Of a DNA stretch of 12,355 nucleotides, positions 5,634-12,355 are shown in pieces. Source of the stretch: Candidatus Bathycorpusculum sp. (GTDB lineage Archaea > Thermoproteota > Bathyarchaeia > Bathyarchaeales > Bathycorpusculaceae); contig WREZ01000016.1 of assembly GCA_009779045.1 (NCBI GenBank), positions 1-12,355 on the forward strand, in the 5' to 3' direction. The notes under the pieces were generated by a model. It was given only the letters and a program-made list of their open reading frames with translations, did no database searches and had not been told where the DNA came from. The position numbers and the translations under genes were made by a program. Each line of letters opens with the position of its first letter. The stretch's first letter is position 1.

Positions 5634-6440
5634 ATGAGTTCTCTTCCTATTAAGAAAAAATCTGTAAAGGAATTCATTTTGCTTAGTTTACTTGATGGTG
5701 AAAAGGCTTTAGGGACTCTTGTAAATGAAAGTGAGGTGAAGATTGGAGACGGTGAGAGGAAGGGTGGCTCTACTGTTTCACATGATTTAAGGAAATTAGA
5801 GGATTTAAACTTAATTGTGAAGCGTAATGGTAAATGTTCGTTAACTTCACGTGGACTTATTGAAGCACAAATCTGTAAATCGTCTTATGCATCTACGGCT
5901 GTACTTGACTCTTATCAAGACTTCTGGTTAACCCATGATATAACACGTCTACCTCCTACATTAATGGTAGATATTGGTGCTTTATCAGGATCGACTGTAC
6001 TTACAGCTACGCCATCTGACCTTCATTTTGTTCATTCACATTGCGTAGAAGCGATTCATTCTGCAAAAGCTATTCGTGCTATCGCCCCCATATATCATCC
6101 AGATTATATCTCTGCCTTTAGAGAACGTCTCAATTTAGGAATCAAAATACAATTAATTGCTACTCCAATTATTATGGAAAAACTTGAAACAGAAGCACCT
6201 GACTTGTTCAGCAAATATGTTGATACGGGTGATTTTCAACTATTTATAAACGACGATTTAGGAATTGCTATGGTTTTAACTGACAGCAGTTACACATTTG
6301 GATTATTTGATTTGAATAAACGATATGATGCTAATGCTAATATGTTTGGTACTGGGCAGAAAGGGCTTGTTTGGGCTTCCCGCTTATTTGCTTTAACTCT
6401 TTTAGATAGTGTACCATATGTATATCCAAAAAAACCCTGA
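5634..6440 (+). CDS. FilR1-like transcriptional regulator (winged helix + FilR1 middle domain)
   Basis: The 268-residue protein has an N-terminal winged helix at about 8-80. STVSHDLRKLEDLNLIVKRN (about 46-65) is the recognition helix and wing start, and KCSLTSRGLIEAQ follows. A linker leads to a C-terminal domain of the FilR1_middle type (formerly DUF1724): FWLTHDITRLPPTLMVDIGAL (about 97-117), then a region reading IHSAKAIRAIAPIYHPDY, LGIKIQLIATPIIMEKL, an acidic IND segment, and YTFGLFDLNKRYDANAN. This architecture is essentially archaeal; the founding member regulates filament formation and methanogenesis genes in Methanothrix. The ligand and targets here are unknown. ATG 5634 has only a weak AGGT site 9 bases upstream. 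The gene is monocistronic, and the upstream palindrome suggests autoregulation (inference). Confidence 0.82.
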   Translation: MSSLPIKKKSVKEFILLSLLDGEKALGTLVNESEVKIGDGERKGGSTVSHDLRKLEDLNLIVKRNGKCSLTSRGLIEAQICKSSYASTAVLDSYQDFWLTHDITRLPPTLMVDIGALSGSTVLTATPSDLHFVHSHCVEAIHSAKAIRAIAPIYHPDYISAFRERLNLGIKIQLIATPIIMEKLETEAPDLFSKYVDTGDFQLFINDDLGIAMVLTDSSYTFGLFDLNKRYDANANMFGTGQKGLVWASRLFALTLLDSVPYVYPKKP

Positions 6441-6471
6441 GCAATGTCTGATATAGATTTGTTAACTATCC

Positions 6472-6531
6472 TTTTTGTGTTACATTAAGGGGTTTTGGGT
6501 AGTAGTAGTATTATTTGTGCCAGTTTTTTTT
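6472..6531 (+). terminator. poly-T tracts after the FilR1-like gene
   Basis: T5 at 6472-6476 and T8 at 6524-6531 lie 32 and 84 bases after the stop codon, giving one or two plausible archaeal terminators. Confidence 0.4.
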
Positions 6532-6765
6532 GGGTTTATATCTTCAAGGTAGTATTACAGCATAATATCTAAAAATTTATGCTTTTGATTGCTGTGTTAT
6601 TTTGTATTGAGGCAAAAATATGTGCGATAAATATGTAAGCATAAAATTAAGTCGTAACTTTCAGGTTTTAGTATTTTACGAGTGAAATTCTTTGTAAATC
6701 GCACAGAAAATTAAATCAAGAATAGATAACACTACAAAGACTCCTCACTATTACCAGATACGGTA

Positions 6766-6782
6766 AAGGGTGTTATTTTTTT
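6766..6782 (+). terminator. AAGGGTGTTA + T7, repeated terminator-like motif, copy 2
   Basis: Exact 17-base match to 5296-5312. It lies 326 bases after the FilR1-like gene, too far to be that gene's first terminator, so it may end a separate transcript. Confidence 0.35.
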
Positions 6783-6812
6783 CTCTTTTCATAAAACTAG
6801 TTTTGGTTTCGG

Positions 6813-6822
6813 CTCAGCTGAG
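6813..6822. promoter_or_regulatory. 10-bp perfect palindrome CTCAGCTGAG
   Basis: Perfect two-fold symmetric site in otherwise AT-rich DNA with no gene close by. It could be a protein binding site; no other support. Confidence 0.2.
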
Positions 6823-7043
6823 TTGGGGAATATGTTTTGTGTGAAAACGTGTTTTTGAGGTTAAAATCTAAAAATAACCATTTTTTGACCACTTTGTACT
6901 TTAGTTTAGATTCAGACATGTGTCCTGATAGGTATGTAGGTTACGTTATTCAAATTTTCGTAATTTGTTTCTAAATAATAATATTCAACTAAGTTTGTGT
7001 TTATTATTCTTAAATATTAAAAGTTAACCTCTGATTTCATTAA

Positions 7044-7354
7044 TTATGGTGCAATAATCAAAAGATATGTGTTGTATAAAAACTGAAATTTATGGATTAA
7101 TCCGTTTATGGTTATGTCGGGTTGTTGTTCTCTTTTGGTGAGGATTTTTTCCATTGTGGTGGCTAGAGTGATTTTTGGTTTTCTTCCGCTGTTTTTAGGT
7201 TTGGGTGTGATGTTTCCTATGGTTAGGTATTGTTGCCCTGCTTGTCTACCTAGTTTGTTTGTGGATCATTAGCTATTTTGCGATTTCTTGCCTGATTTAC
7301 CTGTTGTTTGTGTTTCACAATTATGTCTCTATCTTGTAACGATATAAGCGCCAT
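7044..7354 (-). pseudogene. frameshifted remnant, probably N-terminal HTH part of a transposase
   Basis: On the minus strand, ATG 7354 opens a frame MALISLQDRDIIVKHKQQ...RNRKIANDPQTN ending at TAG 7250-7252. The neighbouring frame, open from 7265 to TAA 7044, continues in the same style: KLGRQAGQQYL, PKPKNSGRKPKIT, then a helix-like EKILTKREQQPDITINGLIHKF. Joined by one frameshift this gives about 100 residues. They read like the helix-turn-helix, linker (GRKPKIT) and second helical part (PDITINGL) of IS630- or IS21-type transposases. The catalytic DDE part is absent. The ATG has GGGTG upstream. The family call is from motif style only. The opposite strand also carries a 54-codon hydrophobic frame, which I take to be its shadow. 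Confidence 0.4.
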
Positions 7355-7380
7355 AAACTTTAACACCCAACACAATACAC

Positions 7381-7386
7381 TATAAA
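7381..7386 (+). promoter_or_regulatory. TATA box candidate for the leader ORF-NRPS transcript
   Basis: TATAAA, preceded by AATACAC, lies 27-32 bases before the ATG at 7413. Transcription would therefore begin at or just before that ATG, giving a leaderless first ORF. A second AT box, AAATATTTAA (7422-7431), is a possible alternative. Confidence 0.45.
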
Positions 7387-7412
7387 CTAGAAAAAGTCAA
7401 ACTATTATACTG

Positions 7413-7520
7413 ATGAAAGAGAAATATTTAATCTTAAGCAACACCATTATTAACATAAAGGAAATAGTGGTGACCTATAGTATGGAAGCTAAACGCTTAG
7501 GGGACACAACTAAAAAATGA
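7413..7520 (+). CDS. leader ORF (35 aa) overlapping the NRPS start by ATGA
   Basis: A frame from ATG 7413 to TGA 7520 encodes 35 residues beginning MKEKYLILSN and ending LGDTTKK. Its last bases form ATGA with the NRPS start (ATG 7517, TGA 7518-7520), a classical translational-coupling overlap. An internal in-frame ATG at 7482, with GGTGA (7469-7473) eight bases before it, could give a 12-residue version. The NRPS ATG itself has only a distant G-run (7500-7503), so entry by coupling is plausible. The peptide is not an MbtH protein (those are about 70 residues) and resembles no family I know. It may be purely regulatory or a chance frame in the leader. Confidence 0.35.
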   Translation: MKEKYLILSNTIINIKEIVVTYSMEAKRLGDTTKK

Positions 7521-10500
7521 GAAGAGATCCTCAATGTTATCCGCTTTCTATTCCACAAAAAGGAATATGGTACACTGAAAAATTCTATTCCGGTACTAAC
7601 ATTGCAGGGATATCAGCAACGGTGCGCCTAAAAATGCCTCTTGATTTTTCTTTATTGGAGCAGGCTATAAATTTAGTGATTGAACACAATGATTCTATGC
7701 GCATCAATGTCTGTATGATTGACAACAAGCCGCACCAATTTGTAGTTCCGTACATCTATAAAAAACTTGAGGTCAAGGATTTTACTGCTACAGACGATAG
7801 TGATATCTATACGTGGAGTATGAATATGACTAAAACACCACTTTTTGCGGAGAATGCTGATCTCTATAGGTTTGTGGTGCTTAAAATTGATGCGAATACA
7901 TGTGGTTATTTTGTTATGCTCCATCATTTGATAAGCGACGCGTGGAGTATGATTATGGTCGGCAATGAAATCATGCGTTATTATTTTAACCTGCAGAAAG
8001 GCGTAATAGATAGGATGTCAAAACCGTCCTATCTGGTTTATTTGGCGGAAGAAAACGTTTATGTCAACTCTGAACGTTATAAAAAAGATGCCACATTTTG
8101 GCGTGAACAATTTGAGACCATACCCGAACATGTTGGAATAAAGGCGCGTAAAAGCAATGAAATAAGGTCTGATGCCGTACGCAAGAGCTATGTCCTGAAA
8201 AGTGAGTTGTGTCACGCGATACAAAAATATTCTAAAGACTCCCAAGTGTCGGTTTTCGTAATATTGATGAGTTCTTTTATGCTATATTTAAACCGCCTTA
8301 CCGGAAGCGACGATACGGTGTTAGGTGTGGCCGTGCATGGGCGGTATAACGCGGAAGCAAAGAAAACGTTGGGAATGTTCGTCTCGTCTATCCCTTTCCG
8401 CTTTAAAGTAGACCCGAAGGATACATATTCCACTTTCATTCAGAAGCTCTTCAGGTGCTGGCTGAGCGTTTTGCGCCACCAACGCTATCACATAGATCAT
8501 ATTCTGCAGGATATGCGTAACCGTTTCGGAGAGGTGACCCGACTTTATGATATCGTGTTTTCTTATCAAAACGCTAAATTCGAACAGCAAGAAGGTTCTT
8601 TGCAGTTGGGTTCCAAATGGCATTTCAACGGTCATCAGAACGAGTCCCTCATAATTAACTTCAATGAACGCGATAATGACGGCGTTATCATGTTAGATTA
8701 TGATTTTTTAACAGACCTCTTTCATACCGAGGATATTGACGCAATGCACGACCATTACGTCAACATACTTTGGCACGCACTGAGCGCCCCATCAAAACAG
8801 GTAAAAAATATTGAGATAGTTTCTGAAAAAGAAAAGAATTTAATTCTAAACGAGTTTAATGATACGGCAAAAGATTTCTCTAACGACCGTACGGTGCTAG
8901 ATTTTTTTGAGGCACAAGTGGCGTGTTGTCCAAACAAAGTCGCCGTCCTTTTTGAAGACAACTCGCTTACTTATTCTGAACTTAATGTGCGGGCAAACGC
9001 TCTGGCGATGTTACTAAGAAGCAAAGGGGTTAAACGCGGGAGCATTGTCGCGATGATGCTTTACCGTTCTTTTGAAATGATGATAGGTATCTTGGGCATT
9101 TGGAAAGCGGGGGGCGCTTACCTGCCTATTGACCCCGAATATCCAAAAGACCGCATAGAATATATGCTTAAAGATAGCAAATCGTCTATATTGCTAACTA
9201 CAGCGTCAATTGAAAAACAACTAACTTTCAAGGGTGAAATCCTACAGATTGACAATGATTCTTACAGTGCAGATAAATGCCTTGAAAATGCAGCGGAGCC
9301 CAGCGATGTCGCTTATGTGATTTACACATCGGGTTCTACCGGACAAGCGAAAGGTGTAATGGTGGAACACCGTGCCCTCGTGAATCGCATACAATGGATG
9401 AACCGTAAATACCCCTTGTTGGACGACGATGTTATTTTACAGAAAACCACTTACACATTCGACGTTTCAGTCTGGGAACTTGTATGGTGGTTTTTTGCGG
9501 GCGTAAAACTGGTGTTTCTCCCACCTGCCGCCGAAAAATATCCAGACAAGCTTATTGATGCGATAAACTCCTACCAAATAACCACATTGCATTTTGTGCC
9601 GTCTATGCTAAACGCGTTTCTTTGCTTTGTCGATACGAATCATAATCACAACTGCCTCATCAGTAGTCTTAGAAAAGTGTTTGCAAGTGGTGAGGTGCTT
9701 ACCCCCCAGCAAGTTAACCGGTTCAATACCTGCATACATTCGGTTTCTGGTGCGCGACTCTACAATCTTTACGGTCCAACGGAAGCAGCTATCGATGTTT
9801 CATATTATGACTGCCCAATAGAACCCGACCAGCGCATAGTTCCCATAGGTAAACCCATTGACAATATACAATTATACATTGTTGACAAACACATGAACCT
9901 GCAACCTATCGGGGTTTCCGGGGAACTTTGCATCGGCGGGGTCGGCCTTGCTCGTGAGTATATCAATAAACCTGAACTTACAACGGAAAAATTCGTGCCT
10001 AATCCTTTCAAACAGGGTGAGCGTCTTTATAAGACCGGTGACTTGGTTCGGTGGTCTCAAAAAGGGGATATTGAATATTGTGGGCGAATGGATTTTCAGG
10101 TAAAAATCCGTGGATTCCGTATCGAGCTAGGCGATGTCCAATATCATCTTGAACAGATTCCGTCCGTGAGAGAAACGGTGGTCACCTGTTTTGAAAATCC
10201 TGCAGGCGGCAAATACCTTGCTGCTTATTATGTTTCTGATACTGACCTCCTTGTATCTGATATACGTGATTTCCTAGTTAAACGGCTTCCAGACTATATG
10301 ATCCCTTTCTGTTTCATTCGTGTAGACCAGATTCCGCTTTTTAGTAACGGTAAGGTAAACGTGTCTCTTCTTCCAAAACCACCTGCCACGATATGTGCCG
10401 CTCACCTACAAAAAATCATTTTGCCGAGAAACAAAACGGAGGCGCTTGTGATGCGAGTCTGGTCTGAAACGCTTGGCATAAACGAGTTAAGCGTGACCGA

Positions 10501-11431
10501 TAATTTCTTCACAATGGGTGGCGATTCTATAAGCGCAATCAATATGGTCTGTCGTATGCCCACTACGGTTAACGTCAGCAAAGTTTATGAGTATCCCGTT
10601 TTGGCAGATTTTGCGCGCTATTACAACGAAAAAGATAGCAGCGGGATCCTCGTGCGGCTATCCGGAGAGGAAAATGCTACACGGAGCTATATACTCTGTC
10701 CTTACGGCGGTGGTGGCGCATATACATATCTGAGTCTCGCTAAGGCGCTTTCCCTACAGGATCCATCGTGTTGCGTTTATGCCGTGAATCTTCCGGGGCA
10801 TGATTATGAGTCAAAAGACGGTTCTTTTCTGCCGATTAACGACGTTGCTGCATTGATTCTGAAAGAAACGACGAAACGAGTTTCCGGTAAGATAGTCATC
10901 TATTCGCATTGCGTCGGCGCGGCACTAGGTGTTGAACTGGTCCACCTGTTGGAACTTGCCAAAGCCAACATAGAAGCGTTCTTTGTCGGGGGTGTTATTC
11001 CTCCCGCTAATGTTGGTATATATGGCTGGTTTTTTGATCCTTGGATGTTTGTTAGAGATAAACGGCTCCTAAAGTTTTTGATTTCGCTGGGGCTTTCTGA
11101 GGGGAATGTGGTTCAAACGCCTCAAACATCTCAAACAGGCCTAAAAGAGATGCAAAAGTTGCTGAAAGCATTCCGGTATGACGTGCGTTCTTATTACCGG
11201 TATTTCGCTAAACGAGCGTCTAACAAGCAAAAAAAGCTAGGTGTTCCCATTTTTTCAATTCTTGGGGAATTAGATCAAATGACAAAGCGTTCGGGTGGAA
11301 CTCGTAATTGGCAGCTAATCTGCGATGCGCCGATGCAAACTATTAAAATTAAAGGAGCGCGTCATTATTTTATTAAAACGCATGCGACGGAATTGGCCGA
11401 GATAATGACGCGGACTTTACAAAATAAATAA
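7517..11431 (+). CDS. non-ribosomal peptide synthetase, C-A(Ser)-T-TE, EntF-like layout
   Basis: A 1304-residue cytosolic synthetase. The condensation domain (about 7-430) has HHLISDA at 136-142 (Ala in place of the usual Gly of HHxxxDG). The adenylation domain (about 455-950) has YTSGSTGQAKG 603-613, FDVSVWE 648-654, YGPTE 752-756, GELCIGG 802-808, YKTGD 838-842 and NGK 944-946. The carrier domain has GGDS with Ser1004 for phosphopantetheine. The thioesterase (about 1055-1300) reads SHCVG 1130-1134, with Cys1132 at the nucleophile position, Asp1253 and His1283. By alignment with GrsA in my head, the pocket residues are D649 V650 W653 H692 F722 S724 L751 I759 D760 K946, reading DVWHFSLIDK, the serine code of EntF-type enzymes. 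EntF is about 1290 residues with the same order. An N-terminal C domain implies an incoming acyl group. GC looks higher and codon use more even than in neighbours, suggesting transfer from bacteria. A phosphopantetheinyl transferase must lie elsewhere. Confidence 0.93.
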   Translation: MRRDPQCYPLSIPQKGIWYTEKFYSGTNIAGISATVRLKMPLDFSLLEQAINLVIEHNDSMRINVCMIDNKPHQFVVPYIYKKLEVKDFTATDDSDIYTWSMNMTKTPLFAENADLYRFVVLKIDANTCGYFVMLHHLISDAWSMIMVGNEIMRYYFNLQKGVIDRMSKPSYLVYLAEENVYVNSERYKKDATFWREQFETIPEHVGIKARKSNEIRSDAVRKSYVLKSELCHAIQKYSKDSQVSVFVILMSSFMLYLNRLTGSDDTVLGVAVHGRYNAEAKKTLGMFVSSIPFRFKVDPKDTYSTFIQKLFRCWLSVLRHQRYHIDHILQDMRNRFGEVTRLYDIVFSYQNAKFEQQEGSLQLGSKWHFNGHQNESLIINFNERDNDGVIMLDYDFLTDLFHTEDIDAMHDHYVNILWHALSAPSKQVKNIEIVSEKEKNLILNEFNDTAKDFSNDRTVLDFFEAQVACCPNKVAVLFEDNSLTYSELNVRANALAMLLRSKGVKRGSIVAMMLYRSFEMMIGILGIWKAGGAYLPIDPEYPKDRIEYMLKDSKSSILLTTASIEKQLTFKGEILQIDNDSYSADKCLENAAEPSDVAYVIYTSGSTGQAKGVMVEHRALVNRIQWMNRKYPLLDDDVILQKTTYTFDVSVWELVWWFFAGVKLVFLPPAAEKYPDKLIDAINSYQITTLHFVPSMLNAFLCFVDTNHNHNCLISSLRKVFASGEVLTPQQVNRFNTCIHSVSGARLYNLYGPTEAAIDVSYYDCPIEPDQRIVPIGKPIDNIQLYIVDKHMNLQPIGVSGELCIGGVGLAREYINKPELTTEKFVPNPFKQGERLYKTGDLVRWSQKGDIEYCGRMDFQVKIRGFRIELGDVQYHLEQIPSVRETVVTCFENPAGGKYLAAYYVSDTDLLVSDIRDFLVKRLPDYMIPFCFIRVDQIPLFSNGKVNVSLLPKPPATICAAHLQKIILPRNKTEALVMRVWSETLGINELSVTDNFFTMGGDSISAINMVCRMPTTVNVSKVYEYPVLADFARYYNEKDSSGILVRLSGEENATRSYILCPYGGGGAYTYLSLAKALSLQDPSCCVYAVNLPGHDYESKDGSFLPINDVAALILKETTKRVSGKIVIYSHCVGAALGVELVHLLELAKANIEAFFVGGVIPPANVGIYGWFFDPWMFVRDKRLLKFLISLGLSEGNVVQTPQTSQTGLKEMQKLLKAFRYDVRSYYRYFAKRASNKQKKLGVPIFSILGELDQMTKRSGGTRNWQLICDAPMQTIKIKGARHYFIKTHATELAEIMTRTLQNK

Positions 11432-11449
11432 ACTATTGAGTGTTGAATT

Positions 11450-12355
11450 ATGAGAAACAAAAATTATCCATTTTATGTGACTGAACCAGTGCGTAACCTG
11501 AAGGAGTTGATAGATTTTGCGGCGGAAAAATATGGTGACATGCCTGCTTTTACTTATGAAAGAAAAAAAGAAAGGGTTAGTGTTAGTTATCGTCAGTTTA
11601 AATTGGATATAGAAGCGTTGGGGGTGGGTTTGTTTCATGAATGTTCTGGTCGGTGTACTGTGGCGGTTATTGGTGAAAATTCTTATGAGTGGATATTGTC
11701 GTATTTTTCTGTGGTAAATAGTGGGAACGTTATTTTGCCGTTGGATAAGGATTTGTCTGTTGCGGAGATAAAGAATTTGTTGAATGCTTCTGGTGCGGTG
11801 GTGCTTGTTTTTTCGGATGATTATTCTGATGTTGCGGATCGTTTGTGTGAGGATGCAGTAAATATTAGGCGTTATATCAATATGAATCAGGTGCGCGAAT
11901 TAGTTAATTTAGGTGTTGAGATAATGCGAGATGGTAGTAGGGGTGTTGTGGATTGTGAAATAGTTGATGGTTCTTTGGCGGCGCTTTTGTACACGTCTGG
12001 AACGACTGGCACGTCCAAAGGTGTGATGCTTTCGCATGGTAATTTGGCGAATAATGTGGTGGCTGCTTGTCGGAATGTGGATATACTTGGGAGTAATATA
12101 TTGTTGCTTCCCCTTCATCATTCTTTTGGTTTTGTAGCGGGGGTTTGTGTTATGATATTGAAAGGTAGTGAAACCTGTATTAATTCAAGTTTTAAAAATA
12201 TGCTTTCGGATCTGCTAAAGTTTAAGCCGTATAATCTGTTTTTGGTGCCGTTGTTTGTTGAGACGTTTTATAAAAAAATATGGGCAGATGCTAAAAAGCA
12301 AGGTAAAGATAAATTGTTAAAGAGAATGATTGGTATTAGTAATATGTTGTTAAAA
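11450..12355 (+). CDS. AMP-forming acyl/aryl-acid ligase, 3' end outside the window
   Basis: The frame from ATG 11450 stays open for 302 codons to the window edge. It is an ANL-superfamily enzyme: the phosphate loop is YTSGTTGTSKGVMLSHGNL (181-199), and PLHHSFGFVAG (221-231) is the segment typical of long-chain acyl-CoA synthetases and fatty acyl-AMP ligases. The N-terminal part (LIDFAAEKYGDMPAFTY at about 20-36, SYRQF at 46-50, VAVIGENSYEW at 71-81) agrees. Full members have 500-600 residues, so about half is missing, including the C-terminal lid. The start lies 18 bases after the NRPS stop, so the two are almost certainly co-transcribed. It probably activates the acid that the NRPS condensation domain joins to serine, directly or through a carrier encoded downstream. 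Coding bases are G/T-rich, unlike the NRPS. Confidence 0.85.
   Translation, partial: MRNKNYPFYVTEPVRNLKELIDFAAEKYGDMPAFTYERKKERVSVSYRQFKLDIEALGVGLFHECSGRCTVAVIGENSYEWILSYFSVVNSGNVILPLDKDLSVAEIKNLLNASGAVVLVFSDDYSDVADRLCEDAVNIRRYINMNQVRELVNLGVEIMRDGSRGVVDCEIVDGSLAALLYTSGTTGTSKGVMLSHGNLANNVVAACRNVDILGSNILLLPLHHSFGFVAGVCVMILKGSETCINSSFKNMLSDLLKFKPYNLFLVPLFVETFYKKIWADAKKQGKDKLLKRMIGISNMLLK

Larger units (their letters stand above)
6441..7043. other. long intergenic region, no protein gene seen
   Basis: About 600 AT-rich bases without a convincing frame. Besides the poly-T tracts it holds paired inverted words at 6576-6584/6637-6645 and 6621-6628/6698-6705, a second copy of the 17-base terminator-like motif (6766-6782), the palindrome CTCAGCTGAG (6813-6822) and an AGGTATGT word (6930-6937). 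No tRNA or rRNA piece was recognised. An unannotated small RNA ending at 6782 is possible but unproven. Confidence 0.45.

Noticed and set aside
7108..7272. Hydrophobic plus-strand ORF of 54 codons (begins MVMSGCC)
   Set aside because: Hydrophobicity is what the complement of a Lys/Asn/Gln-rich frame gives. The minus-strand reading looks more like a real protein. A small membrane protein cannot be fully excluded.
7411..7520. TGATGA near 7411 as a box C of a C/D guide RNA
   Set aside because: No box D (CTGA) or C'/D' pair at suitable distance was found.
1..12355. CRISPR array, tRNA or rRNA genes
   Set aside because: No regularly spaced identical repeats with unique spacers and no T-arm or cloverleaf signatures were found between genes.

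Overview
This window is from an archaeon. The strongest evidence is the pair at 2671-5173: an archaeal Nop5 (the Nop56/58 homologue) followed one base later by fibrillarin, two of the three proteins of the box C/D RNA-guided 2'-O-methylation machine. A FilR1-type regulator at 5634-6440 fits, as do the TATA-like boxes 25-50 bases ahead of several genes. The DNA is AT-rich with long intergenic stretches. Bacterial-type genes (dinD-like, GNAT toxin-like, PptA-like tautomerase, non-ribosomal peptide synthetase) suggest a mesophilic archaeon living among bacteria. A gut lineage such as Bathyarchaeia or Methanomassiliicoccales is a guess; the sequence does not settle the lineage.

Left part (1-2300) is an accessory zone. 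It holds a dinD-like gene that keeps only its N-terminal half (minus strand), an unrecognised 56-residue ORF (763-933, minus), a 132-bp MITE-like element with 14-bp terminal inverted repeats and an exact 8-bp target duplication (1036-1183), a 77-residue PptA-type tautomerase just downstream of it, and a minus-strand two-gene operon. That operon encodes a 50-residue protein and a GNAT acetyltransferase, and is arranged like an antitoxin-toxin pair.

Middle (2300-5200) is the core RNA-modification operon nop5-flpA. Nop5 carries a tail of about 210 residues rich in Gly, Arg and Ser. It resembles the GAR domains of eukaryotic nucleolar proteins and is encoded by tandem DNA repeats. Fibrillarin starts at GTG 4478, well inside a longer artefactual open frame.

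Next come a FilR1-like winged-helix regulator with a 14-bp perfect palindrome and a palindromic AT box upstream, then about 1.07 kb of mostly non-coding DNA. This holds poly-T tracts, a 17-bp repeated terminator-like motif, a palindrome, and a frameshifted minus-strand remnant (7044-7354) that looks like the DNA-binding end of a transposase.

Right part (7413-12355) is a biosynthetic locus. A 35-codon leader ORF overlaps by ATGA the start of a 1304-residue NRPS with the domain order C-A-T-TE. The adenylation pocket reads DVWHFSLIDK, a serine code, so module and substrate match EntF. The thioesterase has Cys in place of the usual nucleophilic Ser. An AMP-forming acyl/aryl ligase follows and runs off the right edge. 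Together they suggest activation of an acyl or aryl acid, its attachment to the amino group of serine, and release by the Cys thioesterase as a free acid, oligolactone or beta-lactone. The product is inferred, not shown.
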